From Bdellovibrionaceae bacterium UBA6502 (lineage in GTDB: Bacteria; Bdellovibrionota; Bdellovibrionia; Bdellovibrionales; UBA840), in the NCBI GenBank assembly GCA_002436415.1, contig DJMA01000009.1:1-64000 (forward strand): a stretch of DNA of 64,000 nt, in the 5' to 3' direction. Under the pieces are notes generated by a model, which saw only the letters and a program-made list of their open reading frames with translations, did not search any database and was not told the DNA's origin. Of the stretch, positions 7,252 to 15,125 are shown one piece after another (the stretch's first letter is position 1; each line of letters begins with the position of its first letter). Position numbers and translations under genes: made by a program.

Positions 7252-9804
7252 ATGAAAAGATTATGCCTCATTGATGTAAGTGCGATGTACTTTCGCGCGT
7301 TCTATGCTATTCGCCCTCTTACTAACTCTAAAGGACTTCCTACAAATGCATTGTTTGGTTTTCTGTCGATGACAGGAAAAATGCTTAGGGATTTAAAGCC
7401 AGATTATATTGCTTATTGTTTTGACCAAAAAGATGGTTCCTTCAGAAATGAAATGTATGAAGACTATAAAGCCAACCGCTCAGAAATGCCGGAAGAGCTT
7501 AAGCCGCAGGTTCCTTATATTAAAAAGTTAACAGAAGCTTTAAACATTAAAACTGTGAGTGTTTCTAATTACGAAGCTGATGACCTAATTGGTATGCTTG
7601 CTAAAAAAGGAAAAGACGAAGGCTTCGAAGTTATGATTGTGAGCGGAGATAAAGACTTTGCGCAATTAGTAGATGATAAAATTAAAATGTTCGATCCGAT
7701 GAAAGAAGTTTTGTACGACAAAAATAAAGTTGTAGAAAAGTGGGGAGTTGAGCCTAGTCAGATCATTGATTATTTGTCGATTGTTGGAGATAGCTCTGAT
7801 AATGTTCCTGGTGTAAAAGGAGTTGGTCCCAAAGGTGCGGTAAAGCTTTTGACCGAGTACAAAACCTTAGAAGGAATTTATGAAAACATTGAGGAAGTTG
7901 GTCCTAAGGGCACCAAAGCAAAACTGATCGATGCCAAAGACAATGCTTTTCTTTCTAAAGACCTGGTAACCATCGTTACCGAGAATAAAACAGACATTCA
8001 CGAGATCGAAGAATTGAAGTGGGAAGGCTTTGATGCAGCTACTCTAGAGTCTTTAATGCAGGAGCTCGAATTTAAAAATATGGGCAAACGCTTAATTAAG
8101 GACGCTTCTTATTTGGGACAAGATTTTTCAAACTCTGAAATGGCAGAAGAAAAACAAGTTGCAAAGTCATTTTCTGATTCTGATCTAAATAAAATTGCAG
8201 TAAATGAGTTTAGTAAAGTTGACGAGTTAAAAAACGCACTAAAAAAAGATGAATACTTTTTCTTTTTATGTGGTGACAAAGTATGCTTCGCAAGGAATGA
8301 AACAATTTTTAGTGTTCCGGCAGAAGTTTTAGAGACTGAGAAACTTGATCTGGATGGCCTTGCTCTGCGTGGTCATGATTTAAAAAGTTTATGGCGAAGT
8401 TTTCACATTCAAAATGCCAAAGCAAAAAGTGATACTCTGATTGCGGAGTATTTATTAATTTCTAAATCCATTGGTAGCTTTGAAAGTTTAGTTGAAAAGT
8501 ATCATCCTGGAGCTGAGTTTCAAAATGATGTTCGCGCTTATTACCTTTATCTAAAAGATCTGAGCGAAGTACTTGAGAAAAAATTAAAAGAAGTAGATTG
8601 CTTAGAGGATTATCAAGATGTGGAACTTCCTTGTTTGGAGGTTTTACATAAGATGGAATCTCGTGGGATTTGTTTGAATAAAGAGGTTTTATCAAAACAA
8701 GAGCTTGCTCTTCAAGAAGAAGCGGATCGAATTCAAAAAGAAGTGTTTGAGCATTGTGAACAAGAGTTTAATTTGGACTCTCCAAAGCAGCTTGGAAAAG
8801 TCCTTTTTGAAGACTTAGGCTTGCCGGTAGTGAAAAAGACTAAAACAGGCTATTCAACAAACTCAGAAGTCTTGCAAAAATTAACCAAGAAAGCTCCTTG
8901 GGTAGAAAAAATAATTACCTACAGGGAGCTGAAGAAATTGCTTTCTACCTATGTGAAGGCCTTGCCTGAATTAACAGAAGAGGATGGGCGAATTCATACT
9001 CATTTTAATCAAGCGGTAACGGCAACAGGTCGTTTGAGTTCGACGGAGCCCAATTTACAAAACATTCCAATTCGAACACCACAAGGTAATGCTGTTCGTG
9101 AAGCATTTGTTAGTCCCGAAGGCTTTCAAATTGTTTCAGCAGATTATAGTCAGATTGAACTTCGTTTGCTCGCTCACATCACAGAGGACGAAGGCTTGTG
9201 TAATGCTTTTGCTGAAGACCGTGATATCCATACCGCTACAGCCGCCGAGGTCTTTGAAGTAGACTTTGATAAAGTGGATTCTGAAATGAGAAGGCAAGCA
9301 AAGGCCGTCAATTTTGGAATCGCTTACGGAATGGGTGCCTTTTCTCTTGCGGAAAACTTGGGGATAGGTCGTAAAGAAGCAAAAGAGATTATCGATCGAT
9401 ATTTCAATCGTTTTAAAAATGTAAAAGATTATATGAGTGAAGTGGTTGAGTCAGCCAAAGAAAAGGGCTACGTAGAGAGTATCTTTGGCCGTCGTCGTTA
9501 TATTCCTGAGCTAAATTCTTCCAATGCGATCTTGCGTAAAAATGGCGAGAGAATTGCCATCAATTCGCCAATGCAGGCAAGTGCTAGTGATATTGTGAAG
9601 AAGGCAATGGTTGCTGTTGAATCAAAAATACCGGAAGCAAAGATGTTACTTCAGGTTCATGATGAATTGATTTTTGAGATTGCTGATTCGAAGGTGGATG
9701 AGTCTATGGGAGTGATTCGCCAGTTGATGGAAGAGGTGGTTGAGCTGCGTGTGCCTTTGAAGGTGAATATTGCTAGTGGTAGGAATTGGAAGGAAGCTCA
9801 TTAG
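7252..9804 (+). CDS. polA: DNA polymerase I (5' nuclease and polymerase, degenerate 3' exonuclease)
   Basis: PolA fills gaps and removes RNA primers in replication and repair. Residues about 1-290 are the 5'-3' FEN-type nuclease, with acidic motifs such as EADDLIG and GDKDF and the SDNVPGVKGVGPKGA helix-hairpin-helix. Residues about 320-460 occupy the place of the 3'-5' exonuclease. The DxE of Exo I is absent (FFFLCGDKV), and Exo II reads GHDLKSL without its aspartate, so proofreading is probably lost. The polymerase domain is intact: motif A DYSQIELRLLAH (D631), motif B RRQAKAVNFGIAYG and motif C VHDE (H803-D804). Length (850 aa) is normal. A G/T-rich repeat follows the stop codon. Confidence 0.95.
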   Translation: MKRLCLIDVSAMYFRAFYAIRPLTNSKGLPTNALFGFLSMTGKMLRDLKPDYIAYCFDQKDGSFRNEMYEDYKANRSEMPEELKPQVPYIKKLTEALNIKTVSVSNYEADDLIGMLAKKGKDEGFEVMIVSGDKDFAQLVDDKIKMFDPMKEVLYDKNKVVEKWGVEPSQIIDYLSIVGDSSDNVPGVKGVGPKGAVKLLTEYKTLEGIYENIEEVGPKGTKAKLIDAKDNAFLSKDLVTIVTENKTDIHEIEELKWEGFDAATLESLMQELEFKNMGKRLIKDASYLGQDFSNSEMAEEKQVAKSFSDSDLNKIAVNEFSKVDELKNALKKDEYFFFLCGDKVCFARNETIFSVPAEVLETEKLDLDGLALRGHDLKSLWRSFHIQNAKAKSDTLIAEYLLISKSIGSFESLVEKYHPGAEFQNDVRAYYLYLKDLSEVLEKKLKEVDCLEDYQDVELPCLEVLHKMESRGICLNKEVLSKQELALQEEADRIQKEVFEHCEQEFNLDSPKQLGKVLFEDLGLPVVKKTKTGYSTNSEVLQKLTKKAPWVEKIITYRELKKLLSTYVKALPELTEEDGRIHTHFNQAVTATGRLSSTEPNLQNIPIRTPQGNAVREAFVSPEGFQIVSADYSQIELRLLAHITEDEGLCNAFAEDRDIHTATAAEVFEVDFDKVDSEMRRQAKAVNFGIAYGMGAFSLAENLGIGRKEAKEIIDRYFNRFKNVKDYMSEVVESAKEKGYVESIFGRRRYIPELNSSNAILRKNGERIAINSPMQASASDIVKKAMVAVESKIPEAKMLLQVHDELIFEIADSKVDESMGVIRQLMEEVVELRVPLKVNIASGRNWKEAH

Positions 9805-10022
9805 TTTTTTTTTATTTTGGTTTACTCCTCGGTTTGGGGCTTCGAATGAGCCGGCCTTCTGAAACAAAAGTGTTTTTCTCATTTCTTCTTGTCTAAATCT
9901 CGTCGTCTTTGTTTTTTTGCTGGCGCGGGGGGGATGGGGCGGCTTTGCCGCCGTTGGCTGTTTGAGGCTTTTGCCTCAAAGGTGCTTTTGTTTTTTTCTG
10001 GGTGTATTTGTTTTTGGGGGGC
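9805..10022 (+). repeat. Structured intergenic repeat, copy after polA
   Basis: The copy starts right after the polA stop. It has a left block (ACTCCTCGGTTTGG...AATGAGCCGGCCTTCT, 9825-9860) and a block AAACAAAAGTGTTTT. A right block of about 130 bp (9884-10012) follows. The right block is nearly identical to 40499-40635 and contains two consecutive hairpins, GGCGGC-TTT-GCCGCC and TTTGAGGC-TTTT-GCCTCAAA. Much of the rest of the plus strand is G and T. The open frames across it are on repeat sequence and are not considered genes. Confidence 0.75.
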
Positions 10023-10646
10023 TTATTGGGTGGACCAGGCTACTACTCGGCCGTTTTCGAAGAATATTATACGGTCTTGTTCTTTGTAGCCTTCTCGGGT
10101 GCCTTGGTAGGTTTTGTAGGTCCAGCGTTCATTTCCGCGAAAGTCACTGCCTGATACCTCTCTGAGGTCAGGTTCGCCCCAGGTTTCTCTAACAGCACTC
10201 ATAGGCATATGTAGGATTAGATCATTTTGCTCGATGGCTTCTTTGATTTCTTCGGAGTAGTTGGACAAGCGTTTGAAGAAACGTCGGTTTTCTAACCAAT
10301 TTAGCTGATCGGCGTAATCTTCAATTTGCAAAAATTCGATGCGCTCCTGATCGCCGTTAAAAAAGGCTTTGTTTTTATAATATAGGTTTCTTTGTAGACT
10401 GCTTTGTAAATTTCTTTCCAAACGTTTTACGTCTAATCTCATTTGCAAGGCTTGATACTCTGCCTCTGTGAGAGGACGGTTTAATCTTTGGATTCCTAGT
10501 TCGTAACGACTAAGTTCAGCGTCTTTCATATCTTGAGCTGTATAGTACGGATCTTGTTCTTTGTATTGAGAGTATTCATTAGAACGGCGTAAACTTGTAC
10601 AGGAAATCATGCTAAAGCTAATAGCTAAGAGAATATAATTTTTCAT
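10023..10646 (-). CDS. Lipoprotein with SmpA/OmlA-like C-terminal domain
   Basis: The signal peptide ends in a lipobox (SMISC, Cys16), so it is a predicted lipoprotein of 207 residues. Residues about 30-140 are helical and charged. The C-terminal 60 residues (MSAVRETWGEPDL, GNERWTYKTY, IIFFENGRVVAW) have the shape of the SmpA/BamE-like fold, in which a helix with a G-x-P-D turn packs on a sheet. A strong ribosome site (AAGGAGG) precedes the ATG. The stop codon abuts the repeat at 9805-10022. An outer-membrane or assembly-related role is possible by fold only. Confidence 0.65.
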   Translation of the reverse strand: MKNYILLAISFSMISCTSLRRSNEYSQYKEQDPYYTAQDMKDAELSRYELGIQRLNRPLTEAEYQALQMRLDVKRLERNLQSSLQRNLYYKNKAFFNGDQERIEFLQIEDYADQLNWLENRRFFKRLSNYSEEIKEAIEQNDLILHMPMSAVRETWGEPDLREVSGSDFRGNERWTYKTYQGTREGYKEQDRIIFFENGRVVAWSTQ

Positions 10647-10879
10647 TCTGAACCTCCTTGTTCTTGTTTTATTTATCGGTTTATCGTCGAAAAAACTTAC
10701 AGGGCAAAGGTCTAAAGTCCCGGTGTTTTAAGTAGAGAGGAAGTTTTTACTTAGACCTTCTTCTGTATCTTTGGATTTTACTCTAAGACTTTGAGTTTCC
10801 TGAGAGATTGAGAGAAAATAAAAGGAGAGCAGTTGCGCTAGGACCTAGGTCTTAACCAAGAAATTACACAGCGAAGATT

Positions 10880-11878
10880 ATGGCAGAAGAAGACGATAAA
10901 GAAAAAAACGACAAGGTAGAAACCAATCCTGACATTGCTTCAGAAGTGGAAGGCATGGTTGATCTAAGTGATGTCTTGGCAACTGGAGATAATGAAACCG
11001 GTGCTGCTTCTGCCGAAGATGCCCTGCAAGAACATGCTGAACAGGAAGAACAGGCAATCGATCTATTTGAGAAAAAGGTGGAAGTTGCTCAGCCCAAAAA
11101 TTTAGATAAAAAAGAGTCTAAATTAAAGGCTTTATTTGCTAGATTGGTTCCCGAAGGTAGTTACCGTCACTTCGTCCTTACTAAAATACTGAACTTCATC
11201 GAAGCCTGTATTTCGAAAAGTAAAAATTTTGTTCGTAATTTTAAAGATATAAGTATTAAATTTATCAAGGAAGACTCTAAAGTCTTGCTAAGTACTGCTA
11301 TTGAAAAAATAAAAGCGGGCGTTCAGAAGGTTTCGGCAGAACTAAAGAAATTTATGTCTTTGAGCTGGAAGTTAAAGCTTATTTTTGTATTTATCCTGAG
11401 CTTACTAGTAGTGATTCCATTTGTGATACAAATTGCATTAGACGGAAAATTTTTACCAGAAGCCAAAGACCCGTATGTTTTCAATTTTAATGAAGTGGCT
11501 GACAAAGTCTTTAAGATTGAAAAAGACGAGGCTTGGGAAAAGTTTCGTAATCCGAATCGATTTCCAGAGTATGTTGTCCGATTTGATCGTATCATCGTTA
11601 TGCTAAAACCCTCCGTTTTTTCTTCTAAGAACACTATGGGTGTGTTTTCTTTGTTCTATGAGGCAAGCTCGCAAGAGGCTGCCACAGAGATTAAAGACCG
11701 AGAAGCAGAAGTAAGAGATATTACCGCTAGAACCTTAGAGGGCGTTGAATATGATGAAATTCGAACGGCCGAAGGTAAGAAAAAGGCGAAGAAGCTTGTC
11801 GCTCAAGCGATAAATAAATTTTTAAACAACGGTAAAGTAGTAAAAATCTATTTCAAAGACTTCGTTGTATCGCCCTAG
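10880..11878 (+). CDS. FliL-like single-pass membrane protein
   Basis: The protein has 332 residues. Residues 1-165 are cytoplasmic, first very acidic and then lysine-rich. One membrane segment lies at about 165-187 (KLIFVFILSLLVVIPFVIQI). The periplasmic C-terminus resembles FliL: strands, then a helical REAEVRDITARTLEGVEYDE, then EGKKKAKKLVAQAINKFL and the terminal VVKIYFKDFVV. FliL proteins sit at flagellar stators and support torque. The long cytoplasmic part is unlike the short one of canonical FliL, and no flagellar gene adjoins. A stator-associated role, for flagellum or gliding motor, is inference. The ribosome site is weak. Confidence 0.6.
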   Translation: MAEEDDKEKNDKVETNPDIASEVEGMVDLSDVLATGDNETGAASAEDALQEHAEQEEQAIDLFEKKVEVAQPKNLDKKESKLKALFARLVPEGSYRHFVLTKILNFIEACISKSKNFVRNFKDISIKFIKEDSKVLLSTAIEKIKAGVQKVSAELKKFMSLSWKLKLIFVFILSLLVVIPFVIQIALDGKFLPEAKDPYVFNFNEVADKVFKIEKDEAWEKFRNPNRFPEYVVRFDRIIVMLKPSVFSSKNTMGVFSLFYEASSQEAATEIKDREAEVRDITARTLEGVEYDEIRTAEGKKKAKKLVAQAINKFLNNGKVVKIYFKDFVVSP

Positions 11879-11888
11879 TTTTTTAATC

Positions 11889-13169
11889 CTATTGAAATCG
11901 ATATGATTTAGAATCAATTTCGTATTTCTTTACTTTGTCATGAAATGTGCTTTTGGGCATACCCAAGTTTTTGGCCGCTAACCTTTGATTTCCTCTCGCT
12001 TGAGCTAGTGCATTTTCGATTAGTTTTTTTTCCATTCTTTTAACAGGTGGCAAGTCATTGTCCTCTCCACTTAGGCTAATGTTTTCTGAACCAAAATCAA
12101 TCAATTGAGAAAGTTCATCCCTACCAATAGGAAGGTGAGGAAAGATTGCTGCTGCTCTTCTTACAAAGTTTTTAAGTTCACGAATGTTTCCTGGCCAATT
12201 ATGGTTTTGAATATCAATTACCGCTTCTTGTAAAAAATGAACTCGGTACTCTTTGCTAAATTGAAATAGAAGTGGAGTAATGTCTTCTTTTCGGTTGCGT
12301 AGGGCAGGGATTGTGTATTTAATGATGTTTAAACGGTAATACAAATCAACACGAAACTTTCCTTCCGCTATGAGTTCTTTTAAATCCTTATGGCTAGCAG
12401 CAATCACTCGAACATCTACTGAGATATTTTTGTCGCTACCAAGGGGTTTTACCTCCCGATTTTCAAGTACGCGCAAGAGCTTAGCTTGCAAATTCAATGG
12501 CATATCACCGATTTCATCTAAAAGTAGTGTACCGCCATTGGCTAGGAGGAAAGCTCCTTTTCTATCTTCCTTGGCATCAGTATAACTACCTTTTTGGTGT
12601 CCAAATAAGTCACTCTCAATCAAATTGCTATTAAAATTGGAACAGTTCAGTGTAACAAAAGCCCTGTCTCTTCTAGGAGATAAGTCATGTATTTTTCTAC
12701 TGATTATCTCTTTACCAGCACCAGACTCTCCTTGTAAAAGAACATTTTCTTGGGAGTTTGCAATCATTGGAAGTTTTTGAAGCTGTTTGTTCCATTCTAG
12801 GTTGTAGCTTTTTAACTCTAATTTTTTGTCCTGTGTTTCATTGTTGGAGGAAAAGAGAAAGCTTGTGGAGCCTAGACGAATTTGATCGCCTTCTTGGAGT
12901 TGAATTTCCTTAATTCTTACACCATTGACGAAACTGCCATTTTGGCTATTTAGATCTTCAAGGTAAAAACCATCGGGACGATGTTTGATCATGGCATGGC
13001 TTCGAGAACTGAAGTTGTCATTTAAAACAATATCATTGCTAATTTCTCTGCCGATCATAAATTGATCGTACAAACGATAGACTCTTACTTGCTCTCCGCT
13101 AATTTGTTTAAAGAATGCCTGTTGGCTATAAATTACTTCCGATTCTCTTTGAATTTTTCTTGTGATCAT
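11889..13169 (-). CDS. FHA-domain enhancer-binding protein (AAA+ / Fis HTH)
   Basis: The start at 13169 has GGAG seven bases upstream; an earlier in-frame start (13277) lacks one. From the N-terminus: an FHA phosphothreonine-binding domain (GREISND, SSRSHA, NSQNGS, about residues 30-110); an AAA+ ATPase with Walker A GESGAGKE, Walker B LLLDEIGD and the R-finger region; and a Fis-type HTH (QRLAAKNLGMPKSTFHDKVK). Such proteins activate sigma-54 RNA polymerase after a kinase signal. The sigma-54 contact loop, normally GAFTGA, reads GSYTDA. The gene is convergent with the FliL-like gene, ten bases apart. Confidence 0.9.
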   Translation of the reverse strand: MITRKIQRESEVIYSQQAFFKQISGEQVRVYRLYDQFMIGREISNDIVLNDNFSSRSHAMIKHRPDGFYLEDLNSQNGSFVNGVRIKEIQLQEGDQIRLGSTSFLFSSNNETQDKKLELKSYNLEWNKQLQKLPMIANSQENVLLQGESGAGKEIISRKIHDLSPRRDRAFVTLNCSNFNSNLIESDLFGHQKGSYTDAKEDRKGAFLLANGGTLLLDEIGDMPLNLQAKLLRVLENREVKPLGSDKNISVDVRVIAASHKDLKELIAEGKFRVDLYYRLNIIKYTIPALRNRKEDITPLLFQFSKEYRVHFLQEAVIDIQNHNWPGNIRELKNFVRRAAAIFPHLPIGRDELSQLIDFGSENISLSGEDNDLPPVKRMEKKLIENALAQARGNQRLAAKNLGMPKSTFHDKVKKYEIDSKSYRFQ

Positions 13170-13568
13170 TGACCAGCTCCTTTTCACGAGGAATGATCTT
13201 TTCAAGTTCTTTGCCAAAAAATTATTAAATCCCAAATCCCGTAATTTTAGATACTTAGCGGCCGACTTTCCAAGCAACCGGTCCGAATCATTGGATTTCT
13301 GATCCGGTTATTCCGGAAAACTAGAATGAAAAATCTCCAAAAGTAGAGCTTTGATTGAAAGATTGGCAAATTGGAGCCCGTATTTTTTTGAGGAGACGTA
13401 AAAACAATAGGAAATAAAGTGAAAAAGTTTTCAGAGCGTTGTGGTTTTTTATAGAGACAAAATTATACGAAATGCCTCGAATCATTGAGAGATTTTCTAA
13501 AAGCTTCTGCCAAACTAAGTTTGTCTTCCACTGAAAGTTTTGATATAAAAATCCCCAAAAGGACAGCC
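13170..13568. other. Divergent intergenic region between regulator and engB
   Basis: This 399-bp region must hold the promoters of the FHA regulator (leftward) and the engB operon (rightward). An imperfect dyad AACCGG...CCGGTT lies at 13276-13309 and is a candidate operator. No sigma-54 site with correct spacing was found; TTGGCAAATTGGAGCCC near 13365 has nine instead of ten bases between GG and GC. Confidence 0.4.
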
Positions 13569-14165
13569 ATGAAATTCGGTGGAAACGGTAAAATCAAGTT
13601 TATTAAAAGTGCAACTGCGCCTGAGCAGTTCCCAGAGTCAAGCTGCCCCGAAATCGCCATTGTTGGTAGATCAAATGCAGGAAAATCTAGCTTTATTAAT
13701 GCTGTGTTTAATACTCGTATTGCAAAAGTATCTGGAACTCCCGGTAAAACGACTCTCTTAAATTTTTTCTCTGTGAGTGGCGGAACTTATCAAATAGTTG
13801 ATATGCCAGGTTACGGATATGCAGCACGCTCGGCAAGCGAAGTTAGGTCATGGCGACCAATGGTTGAAACTTACTTTAGCTTAAGAGCCAGTTTGGTTGG
13901 TATGATATTGGTGATGGACATCCGTAGAGATTGGACCGCCCAAGAACAAGACTTGGTGGATTGGGTTGCTCAAAAAGAATTAGATACCATAGTTGTTTTG
14001 ACTAAAGCTGATAAGCTAACGCGAAATCATCAATTTCAAGCTCAAGCAAAAATTAAAAAAGCCAGCGGTCTGAAAAATGTATTTTGTATTTCCTCAAGTA
14101 AAAAAACGGGCCTTCAAGAGGTAGAAGAATTTTTCTTCGAAGAATGGATTCGTGGCGATGATTAA
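13569..14165 (+). CDS. engB: Ribosome-biogenesis GTPase EngB (YihA/YsxC)
   Basis: EngB is a small GTPase needed for assembly of the large ribosomal subunit. The G motifs are complete: G1 GRSNAGKS, G2 region TPGKTT, G3 DMPGYG and G4 TKAD, with an SSSKKTG G5. The ATG at 13569 is preferred because AAGGA lies 6 nt upstream and it gives the usual length of about 198 residues; an in-frame ATG at 13485 would add 28 atypical residues. The downstream small membrane protein gene starts inside its end, so the two are translationally coupled and lead into kdsB. Confidence 0.92.
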   Translation: MKFGGNGKIKFIKSATAPEQFPESSCPEIAIVGRSNAGKSSFINAVFNTRIAKVSGTPGKTTLLNFFSVSGGTYQIVDMPGYGYAARSASEVRSWRPMVETYFSLRASLVGMILVMDIRRDWTAQEQDLVDWVAQKELDTIVVLTKADKLTRNHQFQAQAKIKKASGLKNVFCISSSKKTGLQEVEEFFFEEWIRGDD

Positions 14166-14391
14166 ACTTTTTGGTTTCGTCGCACTTTTACTCTTAATCT
14201 CTTTTTTTTGTTTTAGTTTTTGGTTACGGCCGCAGATCTTTTTAAAAGACTGGCGCCCCATGAAACAGTTTCGTCAAATTGATTTTGATCGATATACATT
14301 ATTAACAACTCTGAGCGGAATACTTTTGTTTGTCTGTTGCTTTGTTTTTGGCATTTGGATTTCCGTACAAAAAATGAAAGGTTTATTATGA
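14158..14391 (+). CDS. Small two-helix membrane protein
   Basis: The 77-residue product has two hydrophobic helices (about 3-25 and 48-70) separated by a polar loop rich in Arg and Asp. It starts at the ATG at 14158, inside the last codons of engB, and its TGA overlaps the ATG of kdsB (ATGA at 14388-14391). This tight double coupling argues that it is a real gene. No family is recognised. Its position between a ribosome-assembly GTPase and the Kdo pathway suggests an envelope role, but that is a guess. Confidence 0.6.
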   Translation: MIKLFGFVALLLLISFFCFSFWLRPQIFLKDWRPMKQFRQIDFDRYTLLTTLSGILLFVCCFVFGIWISVQKMKGLL

Positions 14392-15125
14392 AGGTTGTAG
14401 CAGTTTTACCAGCACGATATGGCTCAAGACGATTTCCTGGGAAGCCTTTGGCAAAAATCAATGGTCGCGAAATGTTAGCCTGGACTCTTGAAGGGACAGC
14501 TAAGGCAACAAAAGTGAACGAAATTCTTGTAGCTACAGACCATAAAGAAATAGCAAGCCTTGTTGAAAAAGAAGGTTTCAGAGCTGTGATGACTGATTCA
14601 GAATTACCAACGGGAACAGATAGAGTTTGGGCAGCTGTGCAAGAAGAAGATTTTGACATAGTATTAAACGTTCAAGGGGACGAACCTTTGATCGATGGTA
14701 AGGTCCTAGATTTATTAGTGGATTGTTTTCAAGATCCAAATGTAAATATGGCTACGCTTGGACGAGAGATTTTAAATGCTGATGACCTAGAGTCGATGAA
14801 TACAGCAAAAATAGTTTTAAATCATAAATCAGAGGCTTTGTACTTTTCGAGATTTCCTATCCCGCAATCTAGAGAGAGAGACGCTAAGCCATTGTGTTTA
14901 AAACACATCGGTATCTATGCATTTCGCAAAGACTTTTTAAAAGAGTTTTGTGAAGCGGGACCTAGCCAATTAGAAGTACAAGAAAGTTTAGAGCAATTAA
15001 GAGCTTTATATCTAGGAGCAACCATTAAAGTGGTTCAAGTAGAGTCAGATTCTTGGGGAGTAGATTCTCCAAAGGATATTTTGAAAATAGAAAATATCAT
15101 GAAGGAACGTGAAGAAAATGGCTAA
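14388..15125 (+). CDS. kdsB: 3-deoxy-manno-octulosonate cytidylyltransferase
   Basis: KdsB activates Kdo with CTP to CMP-Kdo, the donor for the inner core of lipopolysaccharide. The N-terminus carries the nucleotidyltransferase signature PARYGSRRFPGKPL, and later VQGDEPLI and FSRFPIP, all typical of the family. The length of 245 residues is normal. The start overlaps the previous stop, and the stop overlaps the start of pyrG (ATGGCTAA), so the operon is tightly coupled. kdsA is not present in this window. Confidence 0.95.
   Translation: MKVVAVLPARYGSRRFPGKPLAKINGREMLAWTLEGTAKATKVNEILVATDHKEIASLVEKEGFRAVMTDSELPTGTDRVWAAVQEEDFDIVLNVQGDEPLIDGKVLDLLVDCFQDPNVNMATLGREILNADDLESMNTAKIVLNHKSEALYFSRFPIPQSRERDAKPLCLKHIGIYAFRKDFLKEFCEAGPSQLEVQESLEQLRALYLGATIKVVQVESDSWGVDSPKDILKIENIMKEREENG

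Noticed and set aside
9889..10165. Two open frames of 66 and 82 codons after polA
   Set aside because: They lie on the structured repeat, recur in part at 40499, are low-complexity (Phe, Gly, Trp) and overlap the lipoprotein gene.
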